From Coix lacryma-jobi var. lacryma-jobi (lineage: Eukaryota; Streptophyta; Magnoliopsida; Poales; Poaceae): a DNA stretch of 64,000 bases. The notes beneath the pieces were generated by a model, which saw only the letters and a program-made list of their open reading frames with translations, did not search any database and was not told the DNA's origin. The stretch lies in assembly GCA_009763385.1 (NCBI GenBank), contig CM019827.1, positions 114,479,204 through 114,543,203 on the forward strand. Direction: 5' to 3'. Every line of letters starts with the position of its first letter. Positions within the stretch are counted from its first letter, which is position 1. The position numbers were made by a program, and so were the translations under genes. Shown here piece after piece: positions 53,322-64,000 of the stretch.

Positions 53322-54463
53322 GGTGGGTGGCGGACTGTCCGCGACCACCTAGTGAGGGCGATTTCGGTCGCCCTTCACCCAAATCTCCCCAAATCCGATC
53401 CAAATCAAAATCCCTTGTTCCCAAACTTGGAGAAGATGATCACGAGGTAGTTGGAAGACTATCCCCAAGAAATCATCCGCTCAAATCAACTCAATCAACG
53501 GGAAATCGAAGGGGAAGGTGTATGAACCGAAAAAGCTTTACGAAACTTGAATCGACCCGATCCACTTGTTCGTGAGGACATAGATGAATTCTTTCAGTGG
53601 AAATGAACTCCTCACATCAAAGAACAAGTTGGTTCAAGTGGATTTGAGAAAGACGCGGCGTAGAGGGAGATCGAGTGACGGGAAAATCGTGGAGAAACAA
53701 AGAACGCGAAGAACAATTCCAAAACGCGAATCAAGACCACGAATTGCTAGCCGAAATTCATCCCCCGAGGAGACAACGAGATTACGGTCTCGTTTCCTCA
53801 AAAAGCAAATACACAGAGGTATTGTTCACCGTCTCTGCGGATCTCAGTAGCTACAATAGAGAATGGGAAGCAGGAAACCCTAGAATGAAAATAGCAATAG
53901 CTAAGATAGTCTGGAGGGAGGGGTTGACTCTCCTTATATAGCCTAATACAATTATTCCCCTTCTACCCTTACAACTAATGAGCGAGCAGGCTAACCCTAA
54001 GGGTATTCCTGACCAACTCGAGGTGGGTGATGATCCGACGGCCACGCCCGCACAACTGGTAGCTTCACCTCGACGTGACCTCACCGATTGCCGCCACGTG
54101 CCGCCACCGCTCTGCTCGTCCTTTTCACGGACCTCCCCCCGGTTTTGAGGCCGAAACCGGGAAACCTGGGCCATCCCCCAGTTTTGAGGCCGAAACCTGG
54201 AAACCTGTCATCCGTCGCTTGAGTTTTGTGGCCCAAACTCAGAAACCCGCCAGCACCTAGGTTTTGAGGCCCAAACCTGGAAACCGTCCTCAGTCCGAGT
54301 TTTGTGGCCCAAACTCAGAAACCAGCCGCACCCAGGTTTTGAGGCCCAAACCTGGAAAACGTCCACTCGGTGGTTTTTTTGTGGCTCAACCACCAAACCG
54401 AGCTGTAGAGGGGATGCACCGCCCGTGCACCCCGTCCACACACAAGTCTTCACTTGTCGCTGT
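53322..54463 (-). repeat. 3' LTR of O, middle segment
   Basis: Resumes with GGTGG and a CGGACTGTCCG palindrome. Carries the same GTTTTGAGGCC(C/G)AAACC / GTTTTGTGGCCCAAACTC repeats as P LTRs in reverse orientation (54140-54400), and the GGTATTGTTC / CTCTGCGGATCTCAG block. Ends at the GCTGT target of R. The plus-strand open frames here are LTR shadows. Confidence 0.85.
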
Positions 54464-55768
54464 TGTTGACGCTGGTTATCTATCAAAATTAAAGGATAAA
54501 TAAATATAAAAAGGGCATGAATTTGATCACCAACAAAGGTTTAGGGTTTCAACTGACAATATTCCACGAGTTTTGGTGAGTTATGATTCTGCAGGGACTA
54601 AACCAGGAAATCGGCACCAATAGCTTCCCATAGAAAGAAACCGTCGGGAGAACGCAACCGTCACGTCGGGATACTTCTAGAAGACTCCAGAGGACGTAAG
54701 AATACACCACAAGGAAGGACACCACCAGAGGCCGACCAGTCCCACAGGGCCCACCGGTCGGTCGGCCACAGAGGCCCCACGCTTTCGTCTTCTGCAAGCT
54801 ACTTCCACCGACCTCCAGGATGCATCTCGACCGTACCTCAAGTCGGTTTGATCCAAGGGCCACGGCTCATCGCCCAGGGCTATATAAGCAGCCCCAGACC
54901 CCCTCTCCAGGCATCTCCCTCTTCATTATTCATCTCCACATCAGGAATTAGGGTTCCAATGTAGAAGTAGAGGTCCCTCTAGATGAATCTCTTCTAGTTC
55001 ATCTAGAATTAGATCTAGTTCATCTAGTTGTAATCAAGAGTTAGCTTTCAAGTAGAAGACTAGATACCCCTCTAGTAGGATTAGAACCTAGTCTTATTCT
55101 AGAACTAGAAGAGAGAGAGAGAGAGGAAGAGATCAAGAGGAAGCTCCGGCCTGTCGGATCAACTTCTTCATCTTGTACCTGTGGATTCAAGTTCTTCATC
55201 GACTTGCTTCAACGATTGTTTCGGTAATCAACATCTATATTTAAGTTTGAGCCATTGTTCTTATTGTTCTTAAGGTTTATGACTCTCTTTTGAGTACTTT
55301 AATTCTAGTCGCTCTAGAGTTAGAGTAGTTGGATAGTATAAGCGTAGTGCTTAGACTTGATAACTCATATTTACCTCCCATAACGCTGGTAGTAGTGGTA
55401 GTTCGCAAGGGTGACTCTTATAGCCTTGTTGATTCTTCTATAGTCCACTTACCCGTGTGTAGGCTCGGTAGGATTATACATTTGCATAAAAGAATCATAC
55501 TCTGTTGTGACCTTTTATGGCAACTTCCCCATTAAGAATAATAAACAAATCACTCTTAAGTTGGATTTAGATAGCCTTAGTGATCCCCTCTATACTTTTA
55601 GCTTCTCCGTCCTTGTTAGTTACTCAGGGGTTATACACTTGAGACCCATCGCTATCCGTTCCTTTGGGTTCGATATTAAAACCGGGTTACTCCGGTGAAG
55701 TGCTACATCGGTAGATTTTATCTGTGCGCTTGCGGATAAATTAGAGTGTGCATTAATTTATACCAACA
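54464..55768. mobile_element. R: solo LTR of an unassigned retrotransposon
   Basis: Begins TGTTGACGCTGGTTATC and ends TTTATACCAACA, with a perfect GCTGT duplication (54459-54463 and 55769-55773). TATATAAG at 54881-54888 lies in GGGCTATATAAGCAGCCCC, so the LTR promoter points plus-strand. No coding region. Inserted into the 3' LTR of O, whose sequence (CTTGTCGCTGT then CCCAAGCTGTCAGCC) is continuous across it when compared with P. It looks like a Gypsy-class LTR, but the lineage is not resolved. Confidence 0.88.
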
Positions 55769-55773
55769 GCTGT

Positions 55774-55996
55774 CCCAAGCTGTCAGCCACCACGACCGAT
55801 CCTCAGGCCACCGGTCCGTCATTCCAAGCCTCACGTTCACCCTTCACCGCTCCGGGTCTCTACTTGACCTTCACCTTGCGTTTGATCACCGCATCCGTGC
55901 TCAACACCTGCAAAACACAAGCCAAAGAACATGTGCATCATCCCAGTTGAAAATCACTCATCATCTCAAGATCCGGCATACACCCATGTATCTGCA
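55774..55996 (-). repeat. 3' LTR of O, proximal (U3) segment
   Basis: Reverse complement starts TGCAGATACATGGGTGTATG, as in P LTRs, and runs to the R insertion. Directly upstream on the minus strand is a degenerate polypurine tract (AAGGACGAGAT, 55997-56007). Confidence 0.87.
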
Positions 55997-57472
55997 ATCT
56001 CGTCCTTGATGAGTGCATTGTCAACTACCAACACAAATCATATGAAGGTAGAAGAAAGAATAAAGAAGGAGGAAGCGAACTCAACCAATCCGACCAGAAG
56101 CGAAGCAAAGCCAATAGAAGCCGAATGGAGTGAGCGAGACAACTTGGTTCCCAAAGACATGGGCAGCGGCTCGACGCAACAAAGCAAAGCAAAGCTAGCC
56201 CTCAAGAAGTGGTAGAACAGGCTCAACACCGCTAGTGAGAATGTCAGAGCAAGAAAGACAAGGACAAGCTAGTCCCTCCAGAAAGAGGCAAAGGCTCAAC
56301 ACAACTAGCCAAAACTGTTCCAAACCAATTGAAAAACCACATATGGGCTGAAAGTCGCTCCACACCAATTGCACAGCTCGTCAAAGCAAAAACCGAAGAA
56401 ACTCCCTTTCAATAGTGCATACAACTAGGGACATGATTTGTCAAAATTTCTCCCCCTTAGTTGAAAATGCACACAACAAGGCACAATGCATATGAGAGAC
56501 AAATGCAAGTTAGCAGCTTCAGGTATATAGTCCATAGAGTGAATAGATGCTCTAATGAGTGCTGATCCAACTACTCAACAACAAGCACAAATGCCAGCAA
56601 AGGCTCAAACTGATCACAAAATACGAAATATGAACATATGAGCAAGTGAGCAGTTTTAAGTCATTTAGAAAGGAATTCACCATCAAAATAGCACCCCACA
56701 TGTATAGATAGGAAGTTACACAAGTGCTAAACATGTATACAAGGTGAACTACCCCTAGTAAAGTTCAATCATCATGCTATAGAATGAAACATAGGCTTGT
56801 GTTTTTCAATATTTTATCGGAGTTGCAGCGGTATTGACACAAGTTTAAATTTTGAGCACATGATTGCGAGAGGTTGAAAACTTGACATTGCCTAACTTTT
56901 CAACCAAGCTAAGCCTATGCATAAGCAATTAGAAGCTTGAAGCAAACAGTTTTGGTCTTACACTACACGGCTCAAGTTTAATTCAAAGTGCAATGAGAAA
57001 CAGTCTCGATACCATGATGTGCTATCAAGTGATCCCATCTCGATCTTTCCAATTCACTTCTACTTGGTTCAAATTTTAACAGAAAATGAACATACCAAGC
57101 AAGTGAAAGACTCAGAACTAGAGACATAGCAATCTAGCATATATGAAAAGCACAAGTGACTTCAACACATTCTACACATGCTAGTTGCCAGAATCAATGG
57201 TGAACATGTTTCAATTTTTATGTTTAAGCATATTCATAGTTCTGAAAAGTAGCTCAGCTCACAACATGTATTAGTGATCAAAAAGAGCCTAAGCTACCAA
57301 CATCATCATGTATCATCGGAGCATACACTAAACAGAGCATAGGTTCATTCTACAGATTATAGACATGAAGCTCGAAAAGATAAAGATGCAAATATGATGG
57401 AAAACAGAAACTAAACAAAAACAAGGCAAAAGAAGTCAGACTATGATACAAGAACCAAAATGTTTCCCCCAC
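55997..57472 (-). other. 3' non-coding region of O
   Basis: About 1.5 kb matching the equivalent region of P in reverse. At least one purine tract (plus-strand CTCCCCCTTAG near 56450) is retained, others are eroded. No gene. Confidence 0.8.
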
Positions 57473-60400
57473 CTAAAAGGGGAAACACACACCAAGCTCA
57501 CCTCTCAACCTAGCAAAGGTTGATTGGTCCAAAGGCTTAGTGAAAATATCTGCCAACTGAAGATGAGTATCGACATGGTGAAGGTCGATATCACCCTTCT
57601 CATAGTGGTCTTGGAAGAAATGAAAGCGCACATCAATGTGTTTGGTCTTAGAATGAAGCACAGGGTTCTTAGCAATGCTAATTGCACTCGTGCTGTCACA
57701 AAGCAATGGAACTCGAGAAAAGCTCAGACCAAAATCACGCAAAGTGGCCATCATCCACAACAACTGGGAACAACAACTAGCCACAGCAAAATATTCAGCC
57801 TCTGCAGTAGACTGAGCGACACTAGACTGCTTGCAAGAAGACCAAGACACAAGAGAAGAACCAATAAACTGACAAGTCCTAGAAGTGGACTTGCGATCAA
57901 GTCAGCAACCAGCAAAATCAGCATCCGAGTAACCACAAAGGGAGAGGGTGGAAGAAGCAGAATACCAAATCCCAAACTCAGGTGTGAAGCATAAGTACCT
58001 CGTAATGCGCTTGACCGCCTGACGGTGAGAAGTGCCCGGCGACGACTGAAATCGTGCGCAAAGACACACCACGAACTGGATGTCCGGGCGTGTCGCCGTC
58101 AGGTACAGCAACGACCTGATCATACTCCGGTACTCCTTCTGGTCCACAGCTTCTCCATCCTTGTCCGCATCTAGGGCGGTCGTGCTCGACATGGGTGTTG
58201 GAAGAGGCTTGGCCTCACCCATATTGAACTTCTTCAATATGTCCTTGGTGTACTTACCCTGGTGCACAAACGTCCCCTCTCGGGATTGCTTAATTTGCAA
58301 CCCGAGAAAGAAAGTCAACTTGCCAATCATGCTCATCTCAAACTCCCTGCTCATAAGATCCGCAAACTTGGCAACCAAAGCGTGAGAAGAACCACCGAAA
58401 ATGATATCATCCACATAAATCTGAACCAAGAGAGTGTCATTGCCTTGCTTGAGGAGAAAAAGCGTTTTATCTACACATCCCATTTTAAAACCCTTAGCAA
58501 GCATAAAAGTCTTCAACCTATCATACCAGGCTCTAGGGGCTTGTTTCAAACCATACAAAGCTTTATGAAGTTTAAAAACATGGTTTGGAAACTTGGGATT
58601 TTCAAAACCGGGGGTTGTTTCACATACACCTCCTCTTCTATGTAGCCATTTAGGAAGGCACTCTTGACATCCATTTGAAAAAGTTTGAAACCTTTGGATG
58701 CAGCAAAAGCCAAGAGGATCCTAATTGCCTCCAAACGAGCTACAGGAGCAAAAGTCTCCTCATAGTCTATCCCCTCCTTCTGACTATACCCCTGGGCTAC
58801 AAGTCTGGCCTTGTTTCTCACAATGTGGCCATCCTCTCCTTGTTTGTTTTTGAAAACCCATTTTGTCCCAATAGGGTGACACTCAGGAGGAAGAGGAACA
58901 AGAACCCAAACTCAATTTCTTTCAAAAATTTCTAACTCCTCATGCATGACATTAACCCAATCTGGATTAGATAAAGCATGTCCAACATCTCGGGGTTCAA
59001 AATCAGCAATACATGAAGAATGAGCAAAGTGAGAGATTTGTTGTGACCTTGACCGAGTGACACGTTCGTCGATGCTGCCGATCATCTATTGAGGCGGGTG
59101 TTGGCGCTGAATGTGTCGTGGCGCCTCCCGAGCTGAAGAGACCTCCCCCTCAACAGCAGCTGGTGCCTCCTCGGGTACAAGTGGTACAGCTCGAGGTGGT
59201 GGATCACACGGCCCCATGTAGTAGAGGAAGACGGGTCGGGGCCGCGTGCAGTCGTGGTCGAAGTCGACCTAGTCGGCACAACAGGTGGAGGAAGTGCTGG
59301 GTCATCAATCCCTTCAACACCTTCTTTCTCATCATCAAAAAGAGGTTCTCCAACCTCATGATCACTTGCACGCTCAAAACTAGAAGAAGGACAAAGCACA
59401 GTCTCATCGAAGGTGACATCAGAAGTCTCCATGACTTGGTTAGTATCAAGGTTAAGTACACGATATGCACGAGTATGATTTCCATAACCCAAAAATACAC
59501 CGTCAGAAGAGCGAGACTCAAATTTGTCCAAGTTGCCTTTCTTGAGTATAAAACAGTGGCAACCAAAAACTCTAAAATAACTCACTTTGGGTTGCTTCCC
59601 AAATCGCAACTCATAAGAAGTTTTCTTCAAGAAAGCACGGAGAAAAATGCGATTGGCAATGTAGCATGCAGTGTTTATAGCCTCGGCCCAATACCGCATA
59701 GGAGTCCTATGCTCATCGAGCATCGTCCTGGCCATCTCTACAAGGGTCCGATTTTTCCTCTCTACAACACCATTTTGTGGCGGTGTGTAGGGGGAAGAAA
59801 ACTGATGCTCTAAACACAAAGAGTCACAAAACATCTCAAAATCCGAGTTTTTAAACTCGAAACCATTATCGCTACGAATAGCTCTCATCGAGTTCTTAGG
59901 GAACTCGTTCTGAAGTCGCAAGATCAAATTGCGAACAAAAACGAAAGTCTCAGTTTTCTCAGCTAAAAAGAAAACCCATGAATATCTTGAAAAGTCGTCA
60001 ACAACAACAAGCACATACCACTTCCCATGAACCGAGCTCACCCGAGCCGGACCAACAAGGTCCATATGCAAAAGCTCTCTAGGGCGCTTGGTCATAACTT
60101 GGTTCACAGGATGGTGGGGAGCGACTACCATTTTCCCATGTCTACAAGAATGGCAAACAAGATCCTTCTCCATGTGTAACTTGGGCAATCCTCGGATTAA
60201 GCCAAGTGAACTAAGCCTTGCAAGCAAGTCGAAGCTCATGTGACCGAGTCTCCTATGCCACTTCCAAAGATCAGAAGAGGAAGGACCAGCCAAAAGACAA
60301 CGAGAAATGCCAAAAGACTCCGAAAAATTCGCACGAAAGACTTTTCCAAAGGGCGAAATCAAACATACAAGATTGCCCTGAGGATCCAAAATACGACTGA

Positions 60401-60677
60401 GATTCGGCTTAAAATGAATCTCATAGTCATCATCAAAAAGTTGCAAAACAGAAAGAAGGTTAAAATGCAAGTTAGAAACAAGAGCAACGTCACGCAACAC
60501 AAAGTGCTCATTAACTCGCACAGACCCTCGAGACAACACTTTACCTTTGCTATTGTCGCCGAAGGTGATAAACTCCTTTCCGGTGACTGGACTAAGACTG
60601 GAGAACCACTTAGCGTTTCCGGTCATATGCCTTGAGCACTCGGAATCCACCAACCAAATGTCCTCCAATCGTTTTAC
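57473..60677 (-). pseudogene. pol: pol of O, degenerate
   Basis: Same domain order as P on the minus strand, ending GELGVCFPF with stop at 57473-57475. Lesions seen against P: the protease motif reads DSECSRHM instead of DSGCSRHM; a frameshift near 59213; TAG at 59086-59088; TGA at 58912-58914 (P has Arg); a C-run shortened by one base near 58610-58615; and TGA at 57902-57904 (P has Arg). Integrase (HMDLVGPARV; IRSDNGFEF; NGVVERKNRT), RT (YVDDIIFGG) and RNase H motifs are otherwise present. O and P lesions differ in position, so they arose independently. Confidence 0.87.
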
Positions 60678-60682
60678 CTACA

Positions 60683-63303
60683 TCAATAAAAAGACATAGG
60701 GTGAGCATACGGTCCAACATTGGGGTGAGTAAAATGGGAATTATACCATTGTTGGGCCGGCTGCTCAAAAGAACGGTTAGTAGAAAAACCATTCCTAGCA
60801 CGCATACGGGGAAAGCGATCACCACGCACAGGAAAACGTGGTCCGCTAAGGGAAGAGCGTCCATCGCGATACTCAAAACGCGGTGGGGGGTAACGCTCAA
60901 CTACAAAGCCACCGCCACGGGGTCCATAGCCCACAAATGCAGGCTCCCGCCAGGCATGTCCTCCTTGCGGCCTAGGCCTAGGACCTTGAGGCATTTGACC
61001 TCTAGGCCTAGCAGCTCTCCTTTGAACATTCGGCTCATGTACATCATGGAAAGGATGGTACATGTCTGTGTTGTTCATCTCCTTTGCACGACGCTCCTCT
61101 CTCTTGTGCCGAAAGCAAAACTCCCTCAAGTGTCCATCTCCCCCACAGTGCTCACAATGGTACCTCACCGCTCTCATAGGGGGTTGCTTGTACTCACGGT
61201 AGTGGGTGTGGATCACTTTGCCCTTCTGTGGCATAAGCTCCTCTTGGATAGGTGGCATGGTGTCTAGTTTGTTCTTGAGGTGGTTTGGTTTTGGAGCCCA
61301 TGTTTGTTTCTTGGGTGGAGCTCTTGGAGGTTACACAAACACTCCATCCTTGGTGTTAGGTTTGAGAGGCTCTTTGGGTGGAATCTTGGTCAGTTTGGGC
61401 GTAGTGGTGGAGTTGGGCTTCTCACTTGGATTAAGACCACTCAACTCTCCAATCTTACCAAAAGATGAAGCACACTCAACACCCTGAGCAAAACCAACAC
61501 CAGGACCTCCAGCAGCACGTTTGAATTGGGCTATCATCATCCCAAGCTGCGGCTCACCACAAGACACCCATGACAAGATGGTCCGAAGGTATGTGTTTTC
61601 TTCCTCGGTTTGCATCTTGTCATGCTGCACGTTTGCAATCTCCATCTCCAAACCCTCACACAGAGCATACCTGGACACACAAGTGCTACCCGAGCTGGCC
61701 TTCTCAAGAGACACAATCTTGGCATTCTTCTCTGCCAACTCGGATTGCACGCCTGCACAAGACTTGCATGCACCAAGCACTGAGGATCTAGCTCTAAGCT
61801 CATCCACCTCTCCAACCAAAGCAAGATACTTCCCCCTCAAAGTGAGAAGGTCAGTCATGTGCTTGGAGCACATCTCACACTCATCCTCCTCGGTGACAAC
61901 AACGGTGGACTTGACAAACTCAAGTTCCTTCACCGCATCCTCCCACTTCTTCCTAAACTCCTTTCTCTCCCTAGCAGCAAGCCTAAGCAGTTTATCTTGA
62001 CTAAGGAGAGCAACAATAAGCTTGTCAACCTCAGTAGAGAGTTCATCAGGAGTTAGAGATACCTGGGAGGTGTCATCGTCATCATCGTTCCGAGGGATCT
62101 CCTCCAGCTCGCCGTTGACCTCATCGCCGAGGGCCATGGTGCAGAAGCCCTCGTTGTCGGCGAAGAAACAAAGGTCGTTCAGCTTGTCCTTAATCATCTT
62201 CTTCTCGGACTCGTCGTCGCTTGAATCAGCGGAGTCTTCATCCGAGTCATCGACGTCGCTGAGCGTGGTGAAGAAGGCACGCTGCTGGCCTGGGCCTTCT
62301 CCAAGTACTTCTCCTTGATGTACTCCTTGTTGAAGCCGCCCCTCCGCTTGTGCTTGGCGGAGACGTACTTCTCCTTGCGCTTGCCGGAGTCGTACTTGTG
62401 GCCGTGATCCGCCTTGCCGAAGACTTGCTTGTTCTTCTTCGGGCAATTGGCGATGAAGTGGTCCGAGCCTCCACACTCATAGCAGCCACCTCGTCCTCCT
62501 CCGCGGCGACGGTTCATGCGGTTGTTGTGGAACCGCGAGAACCGGTTGGCAAGCAAGGCCAACTCATCGTCCGCCATGAACTCCAGCTGCTCCTCTGTGA
62601 CAGAAAGAAGAGATGACAAAGCAAAGCCTCCAGAGGGGTTAGCGGAAGAGCTAGAAACCAAAGCCATTGACGGGCTAGAAGGATTTTCATAAGAAGCCCT
62701 CGCCATGTCGTCAATCTCACTGGAATTGAGCTTACTAAAGAGCTCGTCGCACGTGAGGGTCTCATAGTTAGGTGATTCGATGATCGCATGAACCTTGGAA
62801 TCCCACACCGATCGATCGAGAGTGTGTAGAAGCTTGAGAGCCCTCTCATGATCGTCGAATGGCAACAACTCCTTGTTAGCCCTCATCTTGTTGATAATAA
62901 CCTGAAAGCGAGCGAATAAACTTTCTATGCTCTCGCCAGGCATGTGACCAAAGTTATCATACTCTCGCTTGTGCGACTCGTAGAGACGGGTTTTGACTTG
63001 AGTTGTGCCCTCATGAAAACGCATGAGAGTAGCCCCAATCTCCCGAGCCGCAGCGAGGTGAGAAACGCGATCAAACTCCGTCATGCTTAAACATGAAAAA
63101 AGAGCATTATAGGCTCGGCTATTGGCATCGTGCTCATCGATCTGATGTTGAGTCGCACGAGCAGCCAAGACCACGTAATCAGCGGAGTTGCAAATATCCC
63201 AAATGGAAGCACCCAAACTCTGAAGATAGGCTGACATGCGTATCTTCCAATACGCATAGTTCGTCCCATCGAAGAACGGCGGTTTGCCCACGCCGCGATC
63301 CAT
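60683..63303 (-). pseudogene. gag: gag of O (Sirevirus-like), degenerate
   Basis: ATG at 63303. The capsid region and first CCHC knuckle (CYECGGSDHFIANC) are followed by a one-base loss near 62291 that shifts the frame relative to P. The coiled-coil region continues in the new frame to a TAA at 61331-61333 where P has Glu. The second knuckle (CEHCGGDGHLREFC) and Arg/Gly/Pro-rich tail follow, ending HPMSFY with TGA at 60683-60685. This natural-looking gag end is shared in position with P, where a deletion bypasses it. Confidence 0.86.
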
Positions 63304-63352
63304 GTCGCCTTCTGTGGATCTGGAACCGGCTAAGGTGGAAGATTCTTAACCC

Positions 63353-63364
63353 GCTCTGATACCA
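63353..63364 (-). other. primer binding site of O
   Basis: Minus-strand TGGTATCAGAGC, a perfect match to the usual plant initiator-Met tRNA complement, two bases inside the 5' LTR. Confidence 0.88.
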
Positions 63365-63366
63365 AT

Positions 63367-64000
63367 TGAAGGACCGAGAACTCTAACAGAAAGCGACCAG
63401 AGGGGGGGTGAATGGGAGCCTAAAAATTTCTCTCGAAACTTTGGCCTTTGTCCCAAAGATTCAACCCCCAAAAGCTTTGATCGAAATGTGATGCCCACGA
63501 CCCTTGGTAGAGAGTGGATGATCCCTAGGATCACAGCGAGGCACCACCAAACAAGATCAAGCCAAAAACCAAAAGCTCCGGCTTGAGTTCAACCCCAAAA
63601 ACCGACCCTCGAACGTAGATGGAAGGCTACGTCGAGAAATCTCCAAATACCTATCCTAACAAGTAGCAAAGATACCTAGAGAGGTTTCTTGGTTAACTCA
63701 AGGGCCGAACAAGAAGTCCAAAAACCAAGCCAAAAAGCTGGGAGAGCAAATGTACTAGAAATCAGCACACAACGAGTTCCCGGACTGTCCGCGGGTACGG
63801 TCCCGGACTATCCGGCCCTACTGCGGACTGTCCGCGAATGGTTGGCGGACTGTCCGCCGGCTAAATGTGCAAAACAGCACTGCTGCTGAAACCTCCCTGG
63901 GTAATCCCGGACTATCCACGGATCACAACTGTGGACTGTCCGCCGGTCAAATTTTGGCACTGTTCACCGAGACATGCAGCCACTGACCTGGCTCGCCCCC
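63367..64000 (-). repeat. 5' LTR of O, partial (runs off the window)
   Basis: Plus-strand reading begins TGAAGGACCGAGAACTC and aligns with 38249-38912 to the window end. Contains CGGACTGTCCGCG-type palindromes at 63780-63950, the motif class known from Sirevirus LTRs. Confidence 0.9.

Larger units (their letters stand above)
38249..64000 (-). mobile_element. O: Sirevirus-like Copia retrotransposon, minus strand, with nested insertions; right end outside the window
   Basis: Gene order on the minus strand is 5' LTR (63367 to beyond 64000), primer site, gag, pol, a long 3' non-coding region and 3' LTR (55996 down to 38249). The 3' LTR is split by Q plus P (38913-53326 including one target copy) and by the solo LTR R. 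Removing these leaves an LTR of about 2.0 kb. The long gag with two CCHC knuckles, long untranslated 3' region and CGGACTGTCCG palindromes in the LTR point to the Sirevirus group. Coding regions carry many lesions. Confidence 0.88.

Overview
This window is nuclear DNA from a grass (Poaceae), most likely a panicoid such as sorghum, sugarcane, maize or Miscanthus; the exact species is an inference. It contains no convincing host gene. Nearly everything I can assign is transposable element. The basis is structural: CACTA elements with grass-type subterminal repeats (CCTTTAG(T/C)CCCGG and CTTTGCCGAGTG), Ty1/Copia elements including Sirevirus-like ones, a non-autonomous LTR element with a TGGCGCC-type primer site, Stowaway-like and hAT-like MITEs, and a plant telomere-type (TTTAGGG) array.

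Layout. Bases 1-1321 hold two tandem MITE copies and a promoter-like stretch. Bases 1322-16451 are one 15.1-kb CACTA element (called C1) with a TGT target duplication. It has two minus-strand genes. Gene A (1859-5961) joins into an open 1160-codon model of eight exons: a plant transposase-24-like region, a proline-rich repeat and a C-terminal Ulp1/C48-type cysteine protease. Gene B (11653-15479) is a TNP2-type transposase broken by two stops and one frameshift. Between the genes lie a 1.55-kb degenerate telomere-like array directly upstream of gene A, a 25-bp tandem array, and a 2151-bp solo LTR (TTATT duplication) that cuts that tandem array.

Bases 16452-27233 are intergenic DNA with MITEs and a long inverted repeat. 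One arm of the inverted repeat carries a 1566-bp non-autonomous CACTA (C2, ACT duplication); the other arm preserves the empty site. Bases 27234-27717 are a 484-bp CACTA derivative (C3, AGT duplication) whose right end matches C1. Bases 27781-34512 are a 6.7-kb Copia element (K) with almost identical LTRs but a broken gag-pol. Bases 34513-38248 hold low-copy-looking intergenic DNA and a truncated relative of C2.

Bases 38249-64000 are a nest. The oldest layer is a minus-strand Sirevirus-like Copia element (O) whose 5' LTR runs off the window. Its 3' LTR received a non-autonomous LTR element (Q, GGTGG duplication) and, separately, a solo LTR (R, GCTGT duplication). The 5' LTR of Q was then split by P, a plus-strand element of the same family as O. 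Order of events from nesting: O, then Q, then P; R came after O. In P and O most in-frame stops are CAG-to-TAG or CGA-to-TGA changes, as expected from deamination of methylated cytosines in silenced plant transposons.

Splice models, domain names and mutation calls come from reading the sequence and comparing copies inside the window, not from database searches.
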